Part shown: piece after piece, positions 34,605 through 44,027 of the stretch
Layout: every line of letters starts with the position of its first letter
How positions within the stretch are numbered: position 1 is the first letter of the stretch
Assembly (NCBI GenBank): GCA_964479625.1
Contig: CAYZMS010000016.1
Span: 1-64,000 of the forward strand
Direction of reading: 5' to 3'
Length of the DNA stretch: 64,000 nt
From: CAYZMS01 sp964479625
GTDB lineage: Bacteria > Bacteroidota > Bacteroidia > Chitinophagales > Saprospiraceae
Position numbers and translations under genes: made by a program
The notes under the pieces: model-generated
The model's input: the letters and a program-made list of their open reading frames with translations, nothing else
The model's database searches: none
Told to the model about the DNA's origin: nothing

Positions 34605-35714
34605 ATGAAACCTATTGTTTTCCTGGGCCTCGCCACAGGATTAATGCTCAGTACCGGGTGTAAGAGTACCCAAAATACGCCCCTGTCTGATGCCAACCGC
34701 CCCACTAACATCGTCCTCATGATTGGAGATGGCATGGGAATTACACAGATCTCGGCAGGCTTGTATTCGAATAATAACCGCCTCAACCTGGAACGCTTCC
34801 AGGCCTTCGGCTTACATAAGTCGTATTCGTCCAGCTCGTTGATCACGGATTCGGCTGCCGGTGCCACCGCCTTTTCCTGTGGTGTAAAGACCTATAACGG
34901 AGCCATTGGGGTTAGGGCAGACACTTCCCATGCACCAACCATTTTAGAAGCCGCCGAGCATCGCGGTATGCCCACCGGTCTGGTGGCCACCAGTACTATC
35001 GTCCATGCAACACCTGCTTCTTTCATTGCACATGTGGAACAACGTAAAATGTACGAAGAGATCGCAACCTACTTTCTCAAAACAGATATTGATTTTTTTG
35101 TTGGGGGTGGGAAAAAATACTTCGATCGCCGCGATGATGAACGAATGCTTTCCGATGAATTAAAGGCCAAAGGCTATCAGGTTTCCAGCTACCTGGAAAA
35201 AGAGATCGATGCCATCCAATTTGATAACCGCCCCTTTGCTTATCTAACCAGCGACGACGATCCTCTGCCTAAGTTGCAGGGTCGGGATTACCTGCAACCG
35301 GCCAGTGAAATGGCCGTTGACTTTCTTAATCAGCGGGCCGGCGACAAGGGCTTCTTCCTCATGATCGAAGGTTCCCAGATTGACTGGGGTGGCCATGCCA
35401 ACCAGTCGGATTACATCGTTACCGAAATGATCGACTTTGATAATGCCATAGGTGCAGTATTGGATTTTGCCGAAAAAGACGGCAATACCCTGGTCATTGT
35501 GACTGCCGATCACGAATGTGGTGGTTATGCTATTAATCCTGGTTCTGAAATGGGGTCTATTAAAGGGGCCTTTACTTCGGATTATCATACTGCAGACCTG
35601 ATCCCGGTCTTTGCCTACGGTCCCGGTGCGGAGGAGTTCATCGGCATGTATGAAAACACCGCCATTTATGATAAGATGATGAAACTGCTGAAACTATCTC
35701 CGGTAAAAATGTAA
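34605..35714 (+). CDS. Alkaline phosphatase, lipoprotein
   Basis: A 369-residue metal-dependent alkaline phosphatase. A lipobox (LSTGCKS, Cys19) follows the signal sequence. The zinc/magnesium core is visible: VLMIGDGMG (first Asp), LITDSAAGATAFSCGVKTYNG with the nucleophilic Ser, MIEGSQIDWGGHANQ and VTADHECGG. Removes phosphate from monoesters at the cell envelope. It follows the secreted EEP gene by 48 nt and may form a phosphate-scavenging pair with it. The strong hairpin at 35802-35836 follows. Confidence 0.93.
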   Translation: MKPIVFLGLATGLMLSTGCKSTQNTPLSDANRPTNIVLMIGDGMGITQISAGLYSNNNRLNLERFQAFGLHKSYSSSSLITDSAAGATAFSCGVKTYNGAIGVRADTSHAPTILEAAEHRGMPTGLVATSTIVHATPASFIAHVEQRKMYEEIATYFLKTDIDFFVGGGKKYFDRRDDERMLSDELKAKGYQVSSYLEKEIDAIQFDNRPFAYLTSDDDPLPKLQGRDYLQPASEMAVDFLNQRAGDKGFFLMIEGSQIDWGGHANQSDYIVTEMIDFDNAIGAVLDFAEKDGNTLVIVTADHECGGYAINPGSEMGSIKGAFTSDYHTADLIPVFAYGPGAEEFIGMYENTAIYDKMMKLLKLSPVKM

Positions 35715-35801
35715 TGGATTTGCCATTGCCCCTTGGCAGGCCGATTGTAGTCAGTAGTGAACAGGGGAATTGGCAAAGGGACACTTCCTGTCTCATAAAT
35801 G

Positions 35802-35836
35802 ACGGAGCCGAAATAGCTTTGCTATTTCGGCTCCGT
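35802..35836. terminator. Strong convergent hairpin
   Basis: ACGGAGCCGAAATAGC (35802-35817) and GCTATTTCGGCTCCGT (35821-35836) form a perfect 16-bp stem with a TTT loop. It lies between the converging alkaline phosphatase and triple-fusion genes and probably ends transcription from both, although T-runs are short. Confidence 0.65.
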
Positions 35837-35870
35837 GCTTATCCATCCGTCCTGCCAAAACTTATGGCTA

Positions 35871-38624
35871 TTACACGCCTTGCTCAAAATCTACCACATC
35901 TGCAAGATCCGGGAAATCGATGAATGGATTCCGGTTGCCCTGAGCCCGCTGGATATGGAAATTCCGGTGCAAGTCAAAGGGATCCACTGGGAAATCCTTA
36001 TGCCATTTCAGTAGTGTTTTCAGGTCTTTTTCCTTGTATTGGGTACTATTCGGGTAACGAAGGATGAAATACAGGGTCGCTCTGGCCACATACCCCTTAC
36101 CGGCCTCCGGTTCAAACCGGCTTCCATCAGCCTTTCCACACTGGCGTTTCAATTTTTCGAAAGGATCCTCAACCTGGGGTGCAAAATCCTCGAAATCCTT
36201 GTAACGATAGTTCGAACGATGGCTGTTACATTTGGGCTCACAAGCGAACAAGTGGTGCAGGTCGGCCCGCATTGGATTGGATTTGTTAAACCAACTTTGC
36301 GGAACTACATGCTCACAGTTAAAGGGGAACTGAGATTCTAGGGCTGCCAGAAAATCCGCTTTTTCATTATCTGTAGCGAAAGATTCAAAACGGGTAAAGC
36401 GCTCAAATTCCCGGCGGATTTTCCGGGCCGCTTCAAAATCCCGGCGGATGGCATCCTCTGGATCCATTTTTTCCCCGGAGTAAATGCTGTGTAATTGCCC
36501 ATCCGGCCAAAGATCCACAATGGGGTACAAATAGCTGTGCCGCGCTTCTCCATAACTCAAAAACCGCTCATGGGTTTGTTTTAACAATCGATGCAAGGCC
36601 TGGAATAGCTCCCCGCCTTTAAGGTCATTCAAAGGAATACCCTTGTAATAGGCTTCTGCCGTTTTGGTATCCAGCTCGGGATCGTAATATTCCTTTTCGA
36701 CCTTGAACTTGGTTTTATTTAACTTGGCCTTGATAGCCCCGATGGCTGCCAGATCCTCCTCTTTTTCTGCAGCGGTTGAAGTTGTTTCCTTACAGGGATC
36801 GGATGCTGAAGCCTCCGGTTTTTCATCACCTCCGCCAGCCATCGGCAGGTCATTGTCTCCTGCTCCGGTAGTGTCTTTGTAAAGAATTCGTACCACTACC
36901 GGGACGTGATCGGAGATCTCTTTTGTAAATATCGCCAACTCCTTATCCAGCCGAACGATGGCCGCGTCATCGGCTTCGATCTCTCCCAATTGAGTGTCTT
37001 TTGAAACGATGATATGGTCTATTACTGACTGGTACTTCGGATTACCCACATAAGTCATGGCATCTTCCTGATGATCGTCGCTGGTAAGCGTAAACAGATC
37101 CGGATCACCCGTCAGGCTGGCTAAAACATCTCCGTCCAAAACCTGATTGAAATCCCCTCCCAGGATAACGGGCAGCTTTTCCTCACTCTGTATGTCCTCA
37201 ATTATAGCCGCTACGATCTGGGAGGCCAGTTTTCGACGCGAACGACTCAAGGCATCTCCAAAGGCCTTTAGGTGGAGAACAATAAAAATGAAGCGACTTT
37301 CCTTTGCCCCATCGCGCACTATGCACTGGGCAAACAAGGGGAGCCGCCCCCCTGCAAAGGCGGGCTTCCCGCCGTCAACGGTCGAATTCAATAGATCGGC
37401 ATAGCGATCGTAAATATCATTGCGCATGAAACACTTTACCAGATCGGCATCGTAGAGGACAGCCATGCCCTGAGCATAATTGGAGGGCAGGTAAACGAAA
37501 TCGGTATTTACCCCTCCCTTTCTGAGTTCTTTTTGCAGGCGCATAAGCGCCCCATCCTGTACTTCGGTCAGCCCGAACACATCGAGCGAAAGGGTTTTGA
37601 CCACCTTGCTCACTTCCCTTACCCTGCTATCGGAGATCTTGTCATTAAAATGTTCAATATTCCAAAACCCGGCGTCCACATATTCCCTTGTGCCCTTGTA
37701 GTTTAAGACTTCTACCTCAAATTGGTCGTCACCAGGTTCCACCAGCCCGGCCAGGTCGAAAAAGCCCATGGCCTCGGTATAGCCATTGACATGCCGCAGC
37801 ATCTTTTTGGCAGCATCGGCATAGGCTGCTCCCTGAGTGACCCGTCGCATCAGGTCCGCAACGATTGCCGAGATCCGGACCCCCTCATTCACCGTTTTGC
37901 CTTCTTCGTTTTGCCAGCCGGCATGGTGCAGGGCCACCAGTTCCCAATCGTCGTTAAAAGAAGGCGCCCCCGAGCTACCGGTTTCGGTATCAGTGGTATA
38001 ATGGATCACCTTCTGGTCGATATAGACCACCTTGTTTTCATGAATGGCAATCTCCTTGAAACGTCCCTTTGGGTGCTGGATGATATTCGCCCGCTCTCCC
38101 AGGGCGATCAAGGCGGGTTCCCGGCATAGGGTAATGGGCGTCGCCTGTTCGATACCATCTACAGAACAGGCCACGATGGTGTAATCCAGATCGAATTTAT
38201 CGGAGGTGATGAATAGTTTTTCCGGATGTAAAGTAACGCGGATCGTATCTACTCCTTCTTCATAGTAAAACTCTGCCACGAATTCTTTTGCTTCCTCCGG
38301 GCTTGCGATGAGGTGATTATTGGTCATTAGTAATCCCGGGCCTACCAAAAAGCCCGTTCCAAGGTTGAAGCGGGCATTCAGGCGGCAGATCGCATCTGCA
38401 CGGCGATTGCCTTCCCGAATAAAGCGGATGGGAAGTAGATTACTTTCCAGGTATAATTTTTCAAAGTCAAAATCCTTAGGGTCAATGATCCCTTTTTCGC
38501 CAGCCTTGGGAGGATCATAATCCAGGATCTGCATGGCCCGGCGTTCAGAAAGGTCTGCAATAAACTGTTGGGGAAGTTCTTTACCGGCAAGGCTCATTTC
38601 CTTGCCCATTTCGGGTTTGTCCAT
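35871..38624 (-). CDS. Trypsin-like protease, EEP nuclease and endonuclease I fusion
   Basis: A 917-residue protein with no signal peptide. Residues 80-265: trypsin-like protease (TNNHLI His104, DLDYTI Asp147, TETGSSGAP Ser218). Residues 310-585: EEP domain (WNIEHF Asn322, LTEVQ Glu354, VLHLKAF His451, GGDFN Asp491/Asn493, VIDHIIV Asp536-His537, SDHVPV Asp572-His573). Residues 635-890: endonuclease I/EndA-type His-Me finger nuclease (CEHVVPQSWF His772, ADLHHLFACEPKCNSHRSNY with Asn800). The linker at 585-625 is low complexity (GAGDND, TTSTAAEKEED). All three active sites look intact. I infer a cytoplasmic toxin-like effector, possibly cut or activated by proteolysis; EndA and EEP domains on their own are usually secreted, so the missing signal matters. 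Confidence 0.88.
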   Translation of the reverse strand: MDKPEMGKEMSLAGKELPQQFIADLSERRAMQILDYDPPKAGEKGIIDPKDFDFEKLYLESNLLPIRFIREGNRRADAICRLNARFNLGTGFLVGPGLLMTNNHLIASPEEAKEFVAEFYYEEGVDTIRVTLHPEKLFITSDKFDLDYTIVACSVDGIEQATPITLCREPALIALGERANIIQHPKGRFKEIAIHENKVVYIDQKVIHYTTDTETGSSGAPSFNDDWELVALHHAGWQNEEGKTVNEGVRISAIVADLMRRVTQGAAYADAAKKMLRHVNGYTEAMGFFDLAGLVEPGDDQFEVEVLNYKGTREYVDAGFWNIEHFNDKISDSRVREVSKVVKTLSLDVFGLTEVQDGALMRLQKELRKGGVNTDFVYLPSNYAQGMAVLYDADLVKCFMRNDIYDRYADLLNSTVDGGKPAFAGGRLPLFAQCIVRDGAKESRFIFIVLHLKAFGDALSRSRRKLASQIVAAIIEDIQSEEKLPVILGGDFNQVLDGDVLASLTGDPDLFTLTSDDHQEDAMTYVGNPKYQSVIDHIIVSKDTQLGEIEADDAAIVRLDKELAIFTKEISDHVPVVVRILYKDTTGAGDNDLPMAGGGDEKPEASASDPCKETTSTAAEKEEDLAAIGAIKAKLNKTKFKVEKEYYDPELDTKTAEAYYKGIPLNDLKGGELFQALHRLLKQTHERFLSYGEARHSYLYPIVDLWPDGQLHSIYSGEKMDPEDAIRRDFEAARKIRREFERFTRFESFATDNEKADFLAALESQFPFNCEHVVPQSWFNKSNPMRADLHHLFACEPKCNSHRSNYRYKDFEDFAPQVEDPFEKLKRQCGKADGSRFEPEAGKGYVARATLYFILRYPNSTQYKEKDLKTLLKWHKDFPVDPFDLHRNFHIQRAQGNRNPFIDFPDLADVVDFEQGV

Positions 38625-38773
38625 TGAATATTGGGTTAAGGTGAAGGGATTATTCCCTGCTCATATTTGGAAACGCTATATCGACAACTATTTCAAAGAC
38701 GAAAAAATCGAATTTAAAATGATTTATGTGCTCATTATGAATATTAATTAATTGTTAATTGTCAGAAAAAGAG
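38625..38773. other. Upstream region of the triple-fusion gene
   Basis: A/T-rich leader and promoter region on the minus strand. A TTTG at 38696-38693 (reverse) is present but no TANNTTTG at the right distance. No gene seen. Confidence 0.3.
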
Positions 38774-38809
38774 AGGGGGTGAAAAGACCATTCCGTCCTT
38801 TCACCCCCT
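38774..38809 (-). terminator. Terminator of the TPR protein gene
   Basis: AGGGGGTGAAA (38774-38784) pairs with TTTCACCCCCT (38799-38809), with an inner GAC/GTC pair. On the minus strand CTCTCTTTTTC follows. T-runs exist on both sides, but only the minus strand has a gene ending here. Confidence 0.65.
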
Positions 38810-38869
38810 TTTCGGTTCCTTATTGGGCAGGGTCGATCAGGCTGGTAAAACCTCCCCTACTGATTTAAA

Positions 38870-40282
38870 TTAATCGGCGCGGTAGCGCACCTTCACTTTT
38901 TCAGGAATCCAGCAGGGAACACTTACCGTTTTATCCTGCATGCCGCGCATAAACACCTCTGATTGTGGTGGAATGGCACTATTGTAACGGCCAATTCGGC
39001 GATTGGCGTCCTCTGCTACACTTGGATCGATGGATTTTGCATAGGCATACTTATCAATAGCAGCCAGAACAGCCAGGCCCCGGGAGTATCCGTCGCTACC
39101 GCAATTTCTACTGGAAGTAGCATACATATCGCCGATCAGCATATAGGGCCGCCCCCAACCGGATTTCAATTCAGCGGACTTGAGGGCGCTGGAACGTGCC
39201 GAAGAGTACTGGCCCAACTGCCGGAACTGGATAGAAGCAATACCAAAGTAATATTCTGCCTGTTTTTCGGGATCCTCCTCCTTTGCAATTGCCTCATTAT
39301 ACTTATCGATAGCTCCCTGATAATCGCCTTCATCATACAACCGGCGAGCCAGCACTCCCGGATTATTGGCAAGGAACTCTGCTTCCATTTGAGCATTTAA
39401 TTCCGCAGCCATGGTTTCGTATTTGGTCTTAAGTTCGACCATAATTGCATCGGTAGAATCACAACCCTGAACCTTCAACTTGCTGTATACATACCGGATG
39501 ATATCCAGGTCTTCGGGATTATCTTCGTATTGAGGCACCAACTGCTTTTTGAAGTATTCGCAATCAAAAATATCACCGGCCACAGGTTTTAATGCGGCAT
39601 CCATCCTGGCCTTTGCTGCTTCATAGTACTGCCCGTAAGTTTCATTATTAACGACATTGTGCTCGGCGATCTGCTCCAGGCTTTCGATCAGCTCCCGTGC
39701 TTCTTCCTGGGTAACTTTTTCTTTGTCAAACAAATAGGCGACCAGCAAACCTGCTGGTTCCAGCAGAATATATTCCGTGGCATTACCTCCTTTTTCGACC
39801 GCAGCGGTAAAGGCATCAAAGGTAGAGCGGCGATACCCATAATTGTCCATGTAAAACATGTCGAAAGCCTTGCGCCCCAACAGGAATACCTCGTCCTTGG
39901 GGTAGCATTGGGCTTGTTGGTCATAGAGCATCAGGATTTTGTCATTTAACTCCGCTTTTTCCTCATCGGTAGCGCCTAGTTCTTTCATGGCGGCGTAGAA
40001 AAGGCGTCCGTCTATATAGTGAAAGGGGCGCTGCCCATCTGCATTGGGAGCGATATTGTAGGCCTTTTGCCAGTTTTCAAAGCCGATCTGGAAGTTTTCA
40101 TTATCCATCGCGACGAGGTCAGCGGGTTGCTTATTTTTCACGATGGGCCGGTAAATGGCATGCGCATTTTCTGCCTCTTCTTGCCTTGGGTTATCATTCC
40201 AGGTTTCGCATTGAGCCTGAATACTTCCAACAGAGCCTACAAAAAGAGCCAGGACTATAGTCAGGTGACTTAGATACTTCAT
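38870..40282 (-). CDS. Exported TPR protein, paralogue of the lipoprotein at 22223-23656
   Basis: A 470-residue protein starting at the ATG 40282, which gives a clean signal peptide (KYLSHLTIVLALFVGSVGSIQAQ); the frame is open farther upstream but without such a signal. TPR-like units include ARRLYDEGDYQGAIDKYNEAIAKEEDPEKQAEYYFGIASIQFRQLGQYSSARSSALKSAELKSGWGRPYMLIGDMYATS, and the tail reads AAIDKYAYAKSIDPSV, ANRRIGRYNSAIPPQSEVFMRG, CWIPEKVKVRYRAD, as in its paralogue. It has Ala-Gln where the other has a lipobox. It lies just after the FadL-like gene; this gene order next to coaX is familiar in Bacteroidota. Envelope scaffold role inferred. Confidence 0.78.
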   Translation of the reverse strand: MKYLSHLTIVLALFVGSVGSIQAQCETWNDNPRQEEAENAHAIYRPIVKNKQPADLVAMDNENFQIGFENWQKAYNIAPNADGQRPFHYIDGRLFYAAMKELGATDEEKAELNDKILMLYDQQAQCYPKDEVFLLGRKAFDMFYMDNYGYRRSTFDAFTAAVEKGGNATEYILLEPAGLLVAYLFDKEKVTQEEARELIESLEQIAEHNVVNNETYGQYYEAAKARMDAALKPVAGDIFDCEYFKKQLVPQYEDNPEDLDIIRYVYSKLKVQGCDSTDAIMVELKTKYETMAAELNAQMEAEFLANNPGVLARRLYDEGDYQGAIDKYNEAIAKEEDPEKQAEYYFGIASIQFRQLGQYSSARSSALKSAELKSGWGRPYMLIGDMYATSSRNCGSDGYSRGLAVLAAIDKYAYAKSIDPSVAEDANRRIGRYNSAIPPQSEVFMRGMQDKTVSVPCWIPEKVKVRYRAD

Positions 40283-40286
40283 GGTT

Positions 40287-41669
40287 TTAATTAAATTTAC
40301 GTTTGTAGAACCAGGTATTATCATTGAGCGCAAACCCAATTTTTAGCTGTATATAATTTTCGATCAATTCATTGGGGACTCCGAAGCGCCCTGCTTCCAC
40401 CGCTAAATTAACGAAAGATGTGGTTTGTCGGGTGAAAACTATGGGGAAACCCGCACCAAATGTCAGACCGTATTCCGAAATCTGGGTTCCGTCCAGGGTT
40501 CGGGGGTCGGTTCCGTAGAAAAATCCGGTGCGATAACGCACCTTGCTAAAATAACGATTTCCCAGGCTTCCTGCGGGAATCCATTCCACCCCTCCGGCAA
40601 TTCGCCAATTGTTCGTCAGGTCCTGGGGAGCTGCTTCATTTTCATAACCTGACCACTGGCCGAGGGAGAATTCCGCTCCAAACTTAATCTTTCCTATGTG
40701 GTCATATTGAAACCCAAGACCAAATTCTGCAGGCAACTGCCCGGATCCTCTCACCTCTTCAAAATTACTGACCGTATCGCGGCTTGGAGAGGTGGAAGAA
40801 TTATCCCGGAATACCAATTGGCTGGCATTGGTATTAAAGCTGTTGGCGGTGTGCCCGTATAAACCAAAGGTCAGACGCCTGTCTCCATCGATAGTGGCGC
40901 TAAGGGCATCTCCTTCTGAAAGGGTACGGGTATACTCCAGCCCGGCATTCCAGCTAAAACCATTGATGCTGTATTCGTCCACAAATTCGGTCGCCCAGGG
41001 TCGAACCAGACTATCCAGGAGTATCCGGCGGCTGTTGGTAATTTTTCCAAAGCGATAGGCCGCTTCGATGCCCACGGCAAAGTCTCCCCACCGAAGGCCA
41101 TTAGCCCAGGCTATTTTATAGGTTCCACCGGTTCCCTTCAATATACTGGAATTAGATGTCCCCCCTTCCGGGTCAGCCTCTACCAATTGCAGGTTGTAGC
41201 CTACTGTGGTGTAGGGTTGGAGGGCAAAACCCATGCCCCAATGGAAGAGGCGATCCCCCTGTCGTTGTTCCAGAGCTTCATTGATCGGATTGAAAATGGG
41301 AAAAGCCAGGGAAACATTCACAAGGTTCCCACTCCAGATATTATCGGTAAGGTCGCCATCTTTCCAGTGGGAGAACTTCCCGTACAGACTCACATCCAAA
41401 GAGGTCACCCGCAAATAGGCAAGAGAGGCAGGATTGATAAAATTTGCATAGAATTGATCCTGAAAAGCAACTCCCTGACGGCCCATACCCATGCCCGCAG
41501 CATTCTGAGCAGGCACAAAATCGCCCAACCCCAGGCGCGAATAAGGCGAGTTGATCTTTGGGCTGATATCGGAGCTTACCTGAGCCTTTACCAGGCTACC
41601 GCTCGTCAATACCAGAACGACTATGGTCGCAAAAAAAGAAAAAGGTAGTTGTACCTTACAATTCGACAT
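40287..41669 (-). CDS. FadL/OMPP1-like outer-membrane beta-barrel protein
   Basis: A 460-residue protein with a signal peptide ending near LVKAQ and a barrel of alternating hydrophobic strands ending in NDNTWFYKRKFN. The start of the mature part, NSPYSRLGLGDFVPAQNAAGMGMGRQGVAF, is characteristic of Bacteroidota OMPP1/FadL-type proteins (SPYSRYGLGD). It may move hydrophobic compounds across the outer membrane; the substrate is unknown. The ATG overlaps the end of coaX by 14 nt, so the two are in one transcript, followed by the TPR gene after four bases. Confidence 0.8.
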   Translation of the reverse strand: MSNCKVQLPFSFFATIVVLVLTSGSLVKAQVSSDISPKINSPYSRLGLGDFVPAQNAAGMGMGRQGVAFQDQFYANFINPASLAYLRVTSLDVSLYGKFSHWKDGDLTDNIWSGNLVNVSLAFPIFNPINEALEQRQGDRLFHWGMGFALQPYTTVGYNLQLVEADPEGGTSNSSILKGTGGTYKIAWANGLRWGDFAVGIEAAYRFGKITNSRRILLDSLVRPWATEFVDEYSINGFSWNAGLEYTRTLSEGDALSATIDGDRRLTFGLYGHTANSFNTNASQLVFRDNSSTSPSRDTVSNFEEVRGSGQLPAEFGLGFQYDHIGKIKFGAEFSLGQWSGYENEAAPQDLTNNWRIAGGVEWIPAGSLGNRYFSKVRYRTGFFYGTDPRTLDGTQISEYGLTFGAGFPIVFTRQTTSFVNLAVEAGRFGVPNELIENYIQLKIGFALNDNTWFYKRKFN

Positions 41670-42384
41670 TATCCCTTAATATTTTATTCAGGCCCTTAAG
41701 GACCAATTCTGGTTCAATGATTGTTTCCGGCCCCAATCCACCAGCCAAGAGTTCTGCATCGCCACCGGTCATTAGTAACCGGATTGCGCCATATCGGCCT
41801 TTACAATACTGAACAAAACCTGAAATTTCCCATACCATGCCCCAAAACCCGCCATTTTGCAGGGCGGAGTCTGTAGTATGTCCAATAGGGTTTAGGAGGG
41901 CGCGGGGTTCCACTTCGGGTAAACGCGCTGTGAATTGATGCAATGCTTTGTGCCGCATTCGCAAGCCAGGGCTGATATTTCCGCCCAGGTAGTGGCCGTC
42001 AGCACGCAGAAAATCCAGGGTTAGCGCCGTTCCGGCATCCAGGATAACACAGTTTTCTCCTGGATAGGCCTCCAGGGCTCCGGCCGCTGCTGCTAATCGG
42101 TCGCGTCCCAATGACTGCGAGCTGCCATAGTCATTTACAAAAGGTAGCGCAGTGCCTGCATCTAATTCAATAAATGTGTCGGCTGCTTTCAACCAACTGG
42201 TGATTTCAGGGGCCAGCCCATGCTTCACCGTAGATAGGATGCAGGCAGCGGGCGAATGGTTGGTTGTCAAACTCTTAAGACTTTCCACATCCTCCTCAGC
42301 AAATACCTCCGTCCGGATCAGATGCTGCTCATCGAACCACCCTATTTTCACCCTGCTGTTTCCAATGTCTATCGCCAGGTTCAT
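41656..42384 (-). CDS. coaX: Type III pantothenate kinase
   Basis: First step of coenzyme A synthesis: ATP-dependent phosphorylation of pantothenate. The 242-residue chain has the ASKHA motifs NLAIDIGNSRVKIGWF (phosphate 1), GRDRLAAAAGA (GxDR), CVILDAGTALTLDFL (phosphate 2, catalytic Asp) and YLGGNISPGLRMRHKALHQFTARLP. Length is normal. It heads the coaX, FadL-like, TPR gene set. An ATP/pantothenate kinase of type I or II was not seen in the window. Confidence 0.95.
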   Translation of the reverse strand: MNLAIDIGNSRVKIGWFDEQHLIRTEVFAEEDVESLKSLTTNHSPAACILSTVKHGLAPEITSWLKAADTFIELDAGTALPFVNDYGSSQSLGRDRLAAAAGALEAYPGENCVILDAGTALTLDFLRADGHYLGGNISPGLRMRHKALHQFTARLPEVEPRALLNPIGHTTDSALQNGGFWGMVWEISGFVQYCKGRYGAIRLLMTGGDAELLAGGLGPETIIEPELVLKGLNKILRDNVEL

Positions 42385-42456
42385 GATTGGTATCTGAAGT
42401 TCTGCCCAAGGCCGAATATCCGCTAATGCAACTTATCGTTTTTCCAATGTCTTTCC

Positions 42457-43983
42457 CTAGTGCTTGAAGTGGCGTGTACCTGTGGTTACCATGGATAATC
42501 CGTTCGCATTACAAAAGTCGATACTATCCTGATCCCGAATGGACCCCCCTGGCTGTATAACTGCTTTGATCCCAGCCTCGTAGGCAATTTCCACGCTGTC
42601 TGCGAATGGGAAAAAGGCGTCAGATGCCATCACGGCTCCTTCCGTATCGAAACCAAACCGCCGGGCTTTTTCAATGGCCTGGCGCAGGGCATCCACCCGG
42701 GAAGTCTGGCCGCACCCCATTCCAATCAATTGGTTGTCTTTGGCCAAAACAATGGCGTTTGACTTAATATGCTTAACACACTTGTTAGCGAACAACAGAT
42801 CCCTGACCTCTTCAGTAGTTGGGGCACTATCGGTAACCACTTGCAGGTCGTCGGGTCCTTCCATTTTTTGGTCCGTATCTTGCTCTACTACACCATTTAG
42901 CAGGGATCGAAAACTTCGGTGGTGCACATAAAACTCTTTTATACCCAGTAAAATGCGTTTTTTCTTTTTCGAAAGGAATTCCAAAGCATCTGCTTCGAAA
43001 TCCGGGGCGATGAGCACCTCGTAGAAGATCTTGTCGATTTCCTCAGCAGTAGCGAGGTCTATGGAAGTATTGGAGATGAGAATGCCCCCAAAAGCAGAAA
43101 TAGTATCCCCGGCCAGGGCCGCTTCCCAGGCCTCTTTGAGGTTTGCCCGGGTGGCAAGGCCACAGGTATTGGTGTGTTTGAGGATCGCAAAGGTCGGAGC
43201 CTCTGCTACAAATTCCGACATAATGCCGACTGCCGCATCCACATCCACCAGGTTATTGTAGGACAGCGGCTTGCCGCCCCGCAACTCGAACATTTCTTCT
43301 AGTTTGCCGTAGAATACTCCTGATTGGTGGGGGTTTTCGCCATATCGAAGGCTATTCGCCTCCAGAATGCTTTGTTTGAACGTTGTCCCTTCCTTTCCAA
43401 CAGAAAAGTATTGATAAATGGCGGTATCATAATGAGAAGATACCATAAAGGCCCTGCGGGCCAGTTCCCGCCGGTCAGCCTGATCCGTTTCGCCTTCCTT
43501 CTCCTGCAGGATTTTTAATAGCCGTTCATAGTCATCCCGGGAGGGAACTACGGCTACATCCTTGAAATTCTTGGCTGCTGCACGGATAAGAGCAATGCCC
43601 CCGATATCTATTTTTTCGATTATGGCAGCCTCATCCTGTGTATGTTTAACCGTTTCTTCGAAAGGGTACAGGTCAACGATGACCAGGTCGATTTCAGGAA
43701 TATCGTATTCTCCTAATTGCTGAAGGTGGTCATCTTCTCTGCGGGCGAGAATTCCCCCGAATACCTTGGGGTGTAAGGTTTTCACCCGGCCATCCAGGAT
43801 GGAAGGATAGGTAGTCAGGTCTTCTACCCGTTGAACGGCAACCCCCAGCCCTTCGATAAAGATCTGTGTTCCCCCGGTGGAGTATATGGTCACTCCCAGT
43901 CGATCCAACTCCCTAACGACAGGTTCTAACCCATCCTTGTAATAAACGGAAATAAGGGCCGACTTGATCGGTTTACGGCTCAT
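42457..43983 (-). CDS. purH: Bifunctional AICAR formyltransferase/IMP cyclohydrolase
   Basis: Last two steps of purine synthesis: formylation of AICAR and closure to IMP. The 508-residue chain has the N-terminal MGS-like cyclohydrolase domain (ALISVYYKDGLEPVVREL, STGGT, RVKTLHPKVFGGIL) and the transformylase domain (LRYGENPHQ, KHTNTCGLA, NKCVKHIKSNAIVLAKD, GCGQTSRVDAL, SDAFFPFADSV, IQPGGSIRDQD). A TACTTTTG -7-like box on the minus strand (44020-44013) is 29 nt from the ATG. Terminal GTRHFKH is standard. Confidence 0.97.
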   Translation of the reverse strand: MSRKPIKSALISVYYKDGLEPVVRELDRLGVTIYSTGGTQIFIEGLGVAVQRVEDLTTYPSILDGRVKTLHPKVFGGILARREDDHLQQLGEYDIPEIDLVIVDLYPFEETVKHTQDEAAIIEKIDIGGIALIRAAAKNFKDVAVVPSRDDYERLLKILQEKEGETDQADRRELARRAFMVSSHYDTAIYQYFSVGKEGTTFKQSILEANSLRYGENPHQSGVFYGKLEEMFELRGGKPLSYNNLVDVDAAVGIMSEFVAEAPTFAILKHTNTCGLATRANLKEAWEAALAGDTISAFGGILISNTSIDLATAEEIDKIFYEVLIAPDFEADALEFLSKKKKRILLGIKEFYVHHRSFRSLLNGVVEQDTDQKMEGPDDLQVVTDSAPTTEEVRDLLFANKCVKHIKSNAIVLAKDNQLIGMGCGQTSRVDALRQAIEKARRFGFDTEGAVMASDAFFPFADSVEIAYEAGIKAVIQPGGSIRDQDSIDFCNANGLSMVTTGTRHFKH

Positions 43984-44027
43984 AGTTTGTTTTACTGATT
44001 TTCAAGAAGCTGCAAAAGTAGCAAGAT

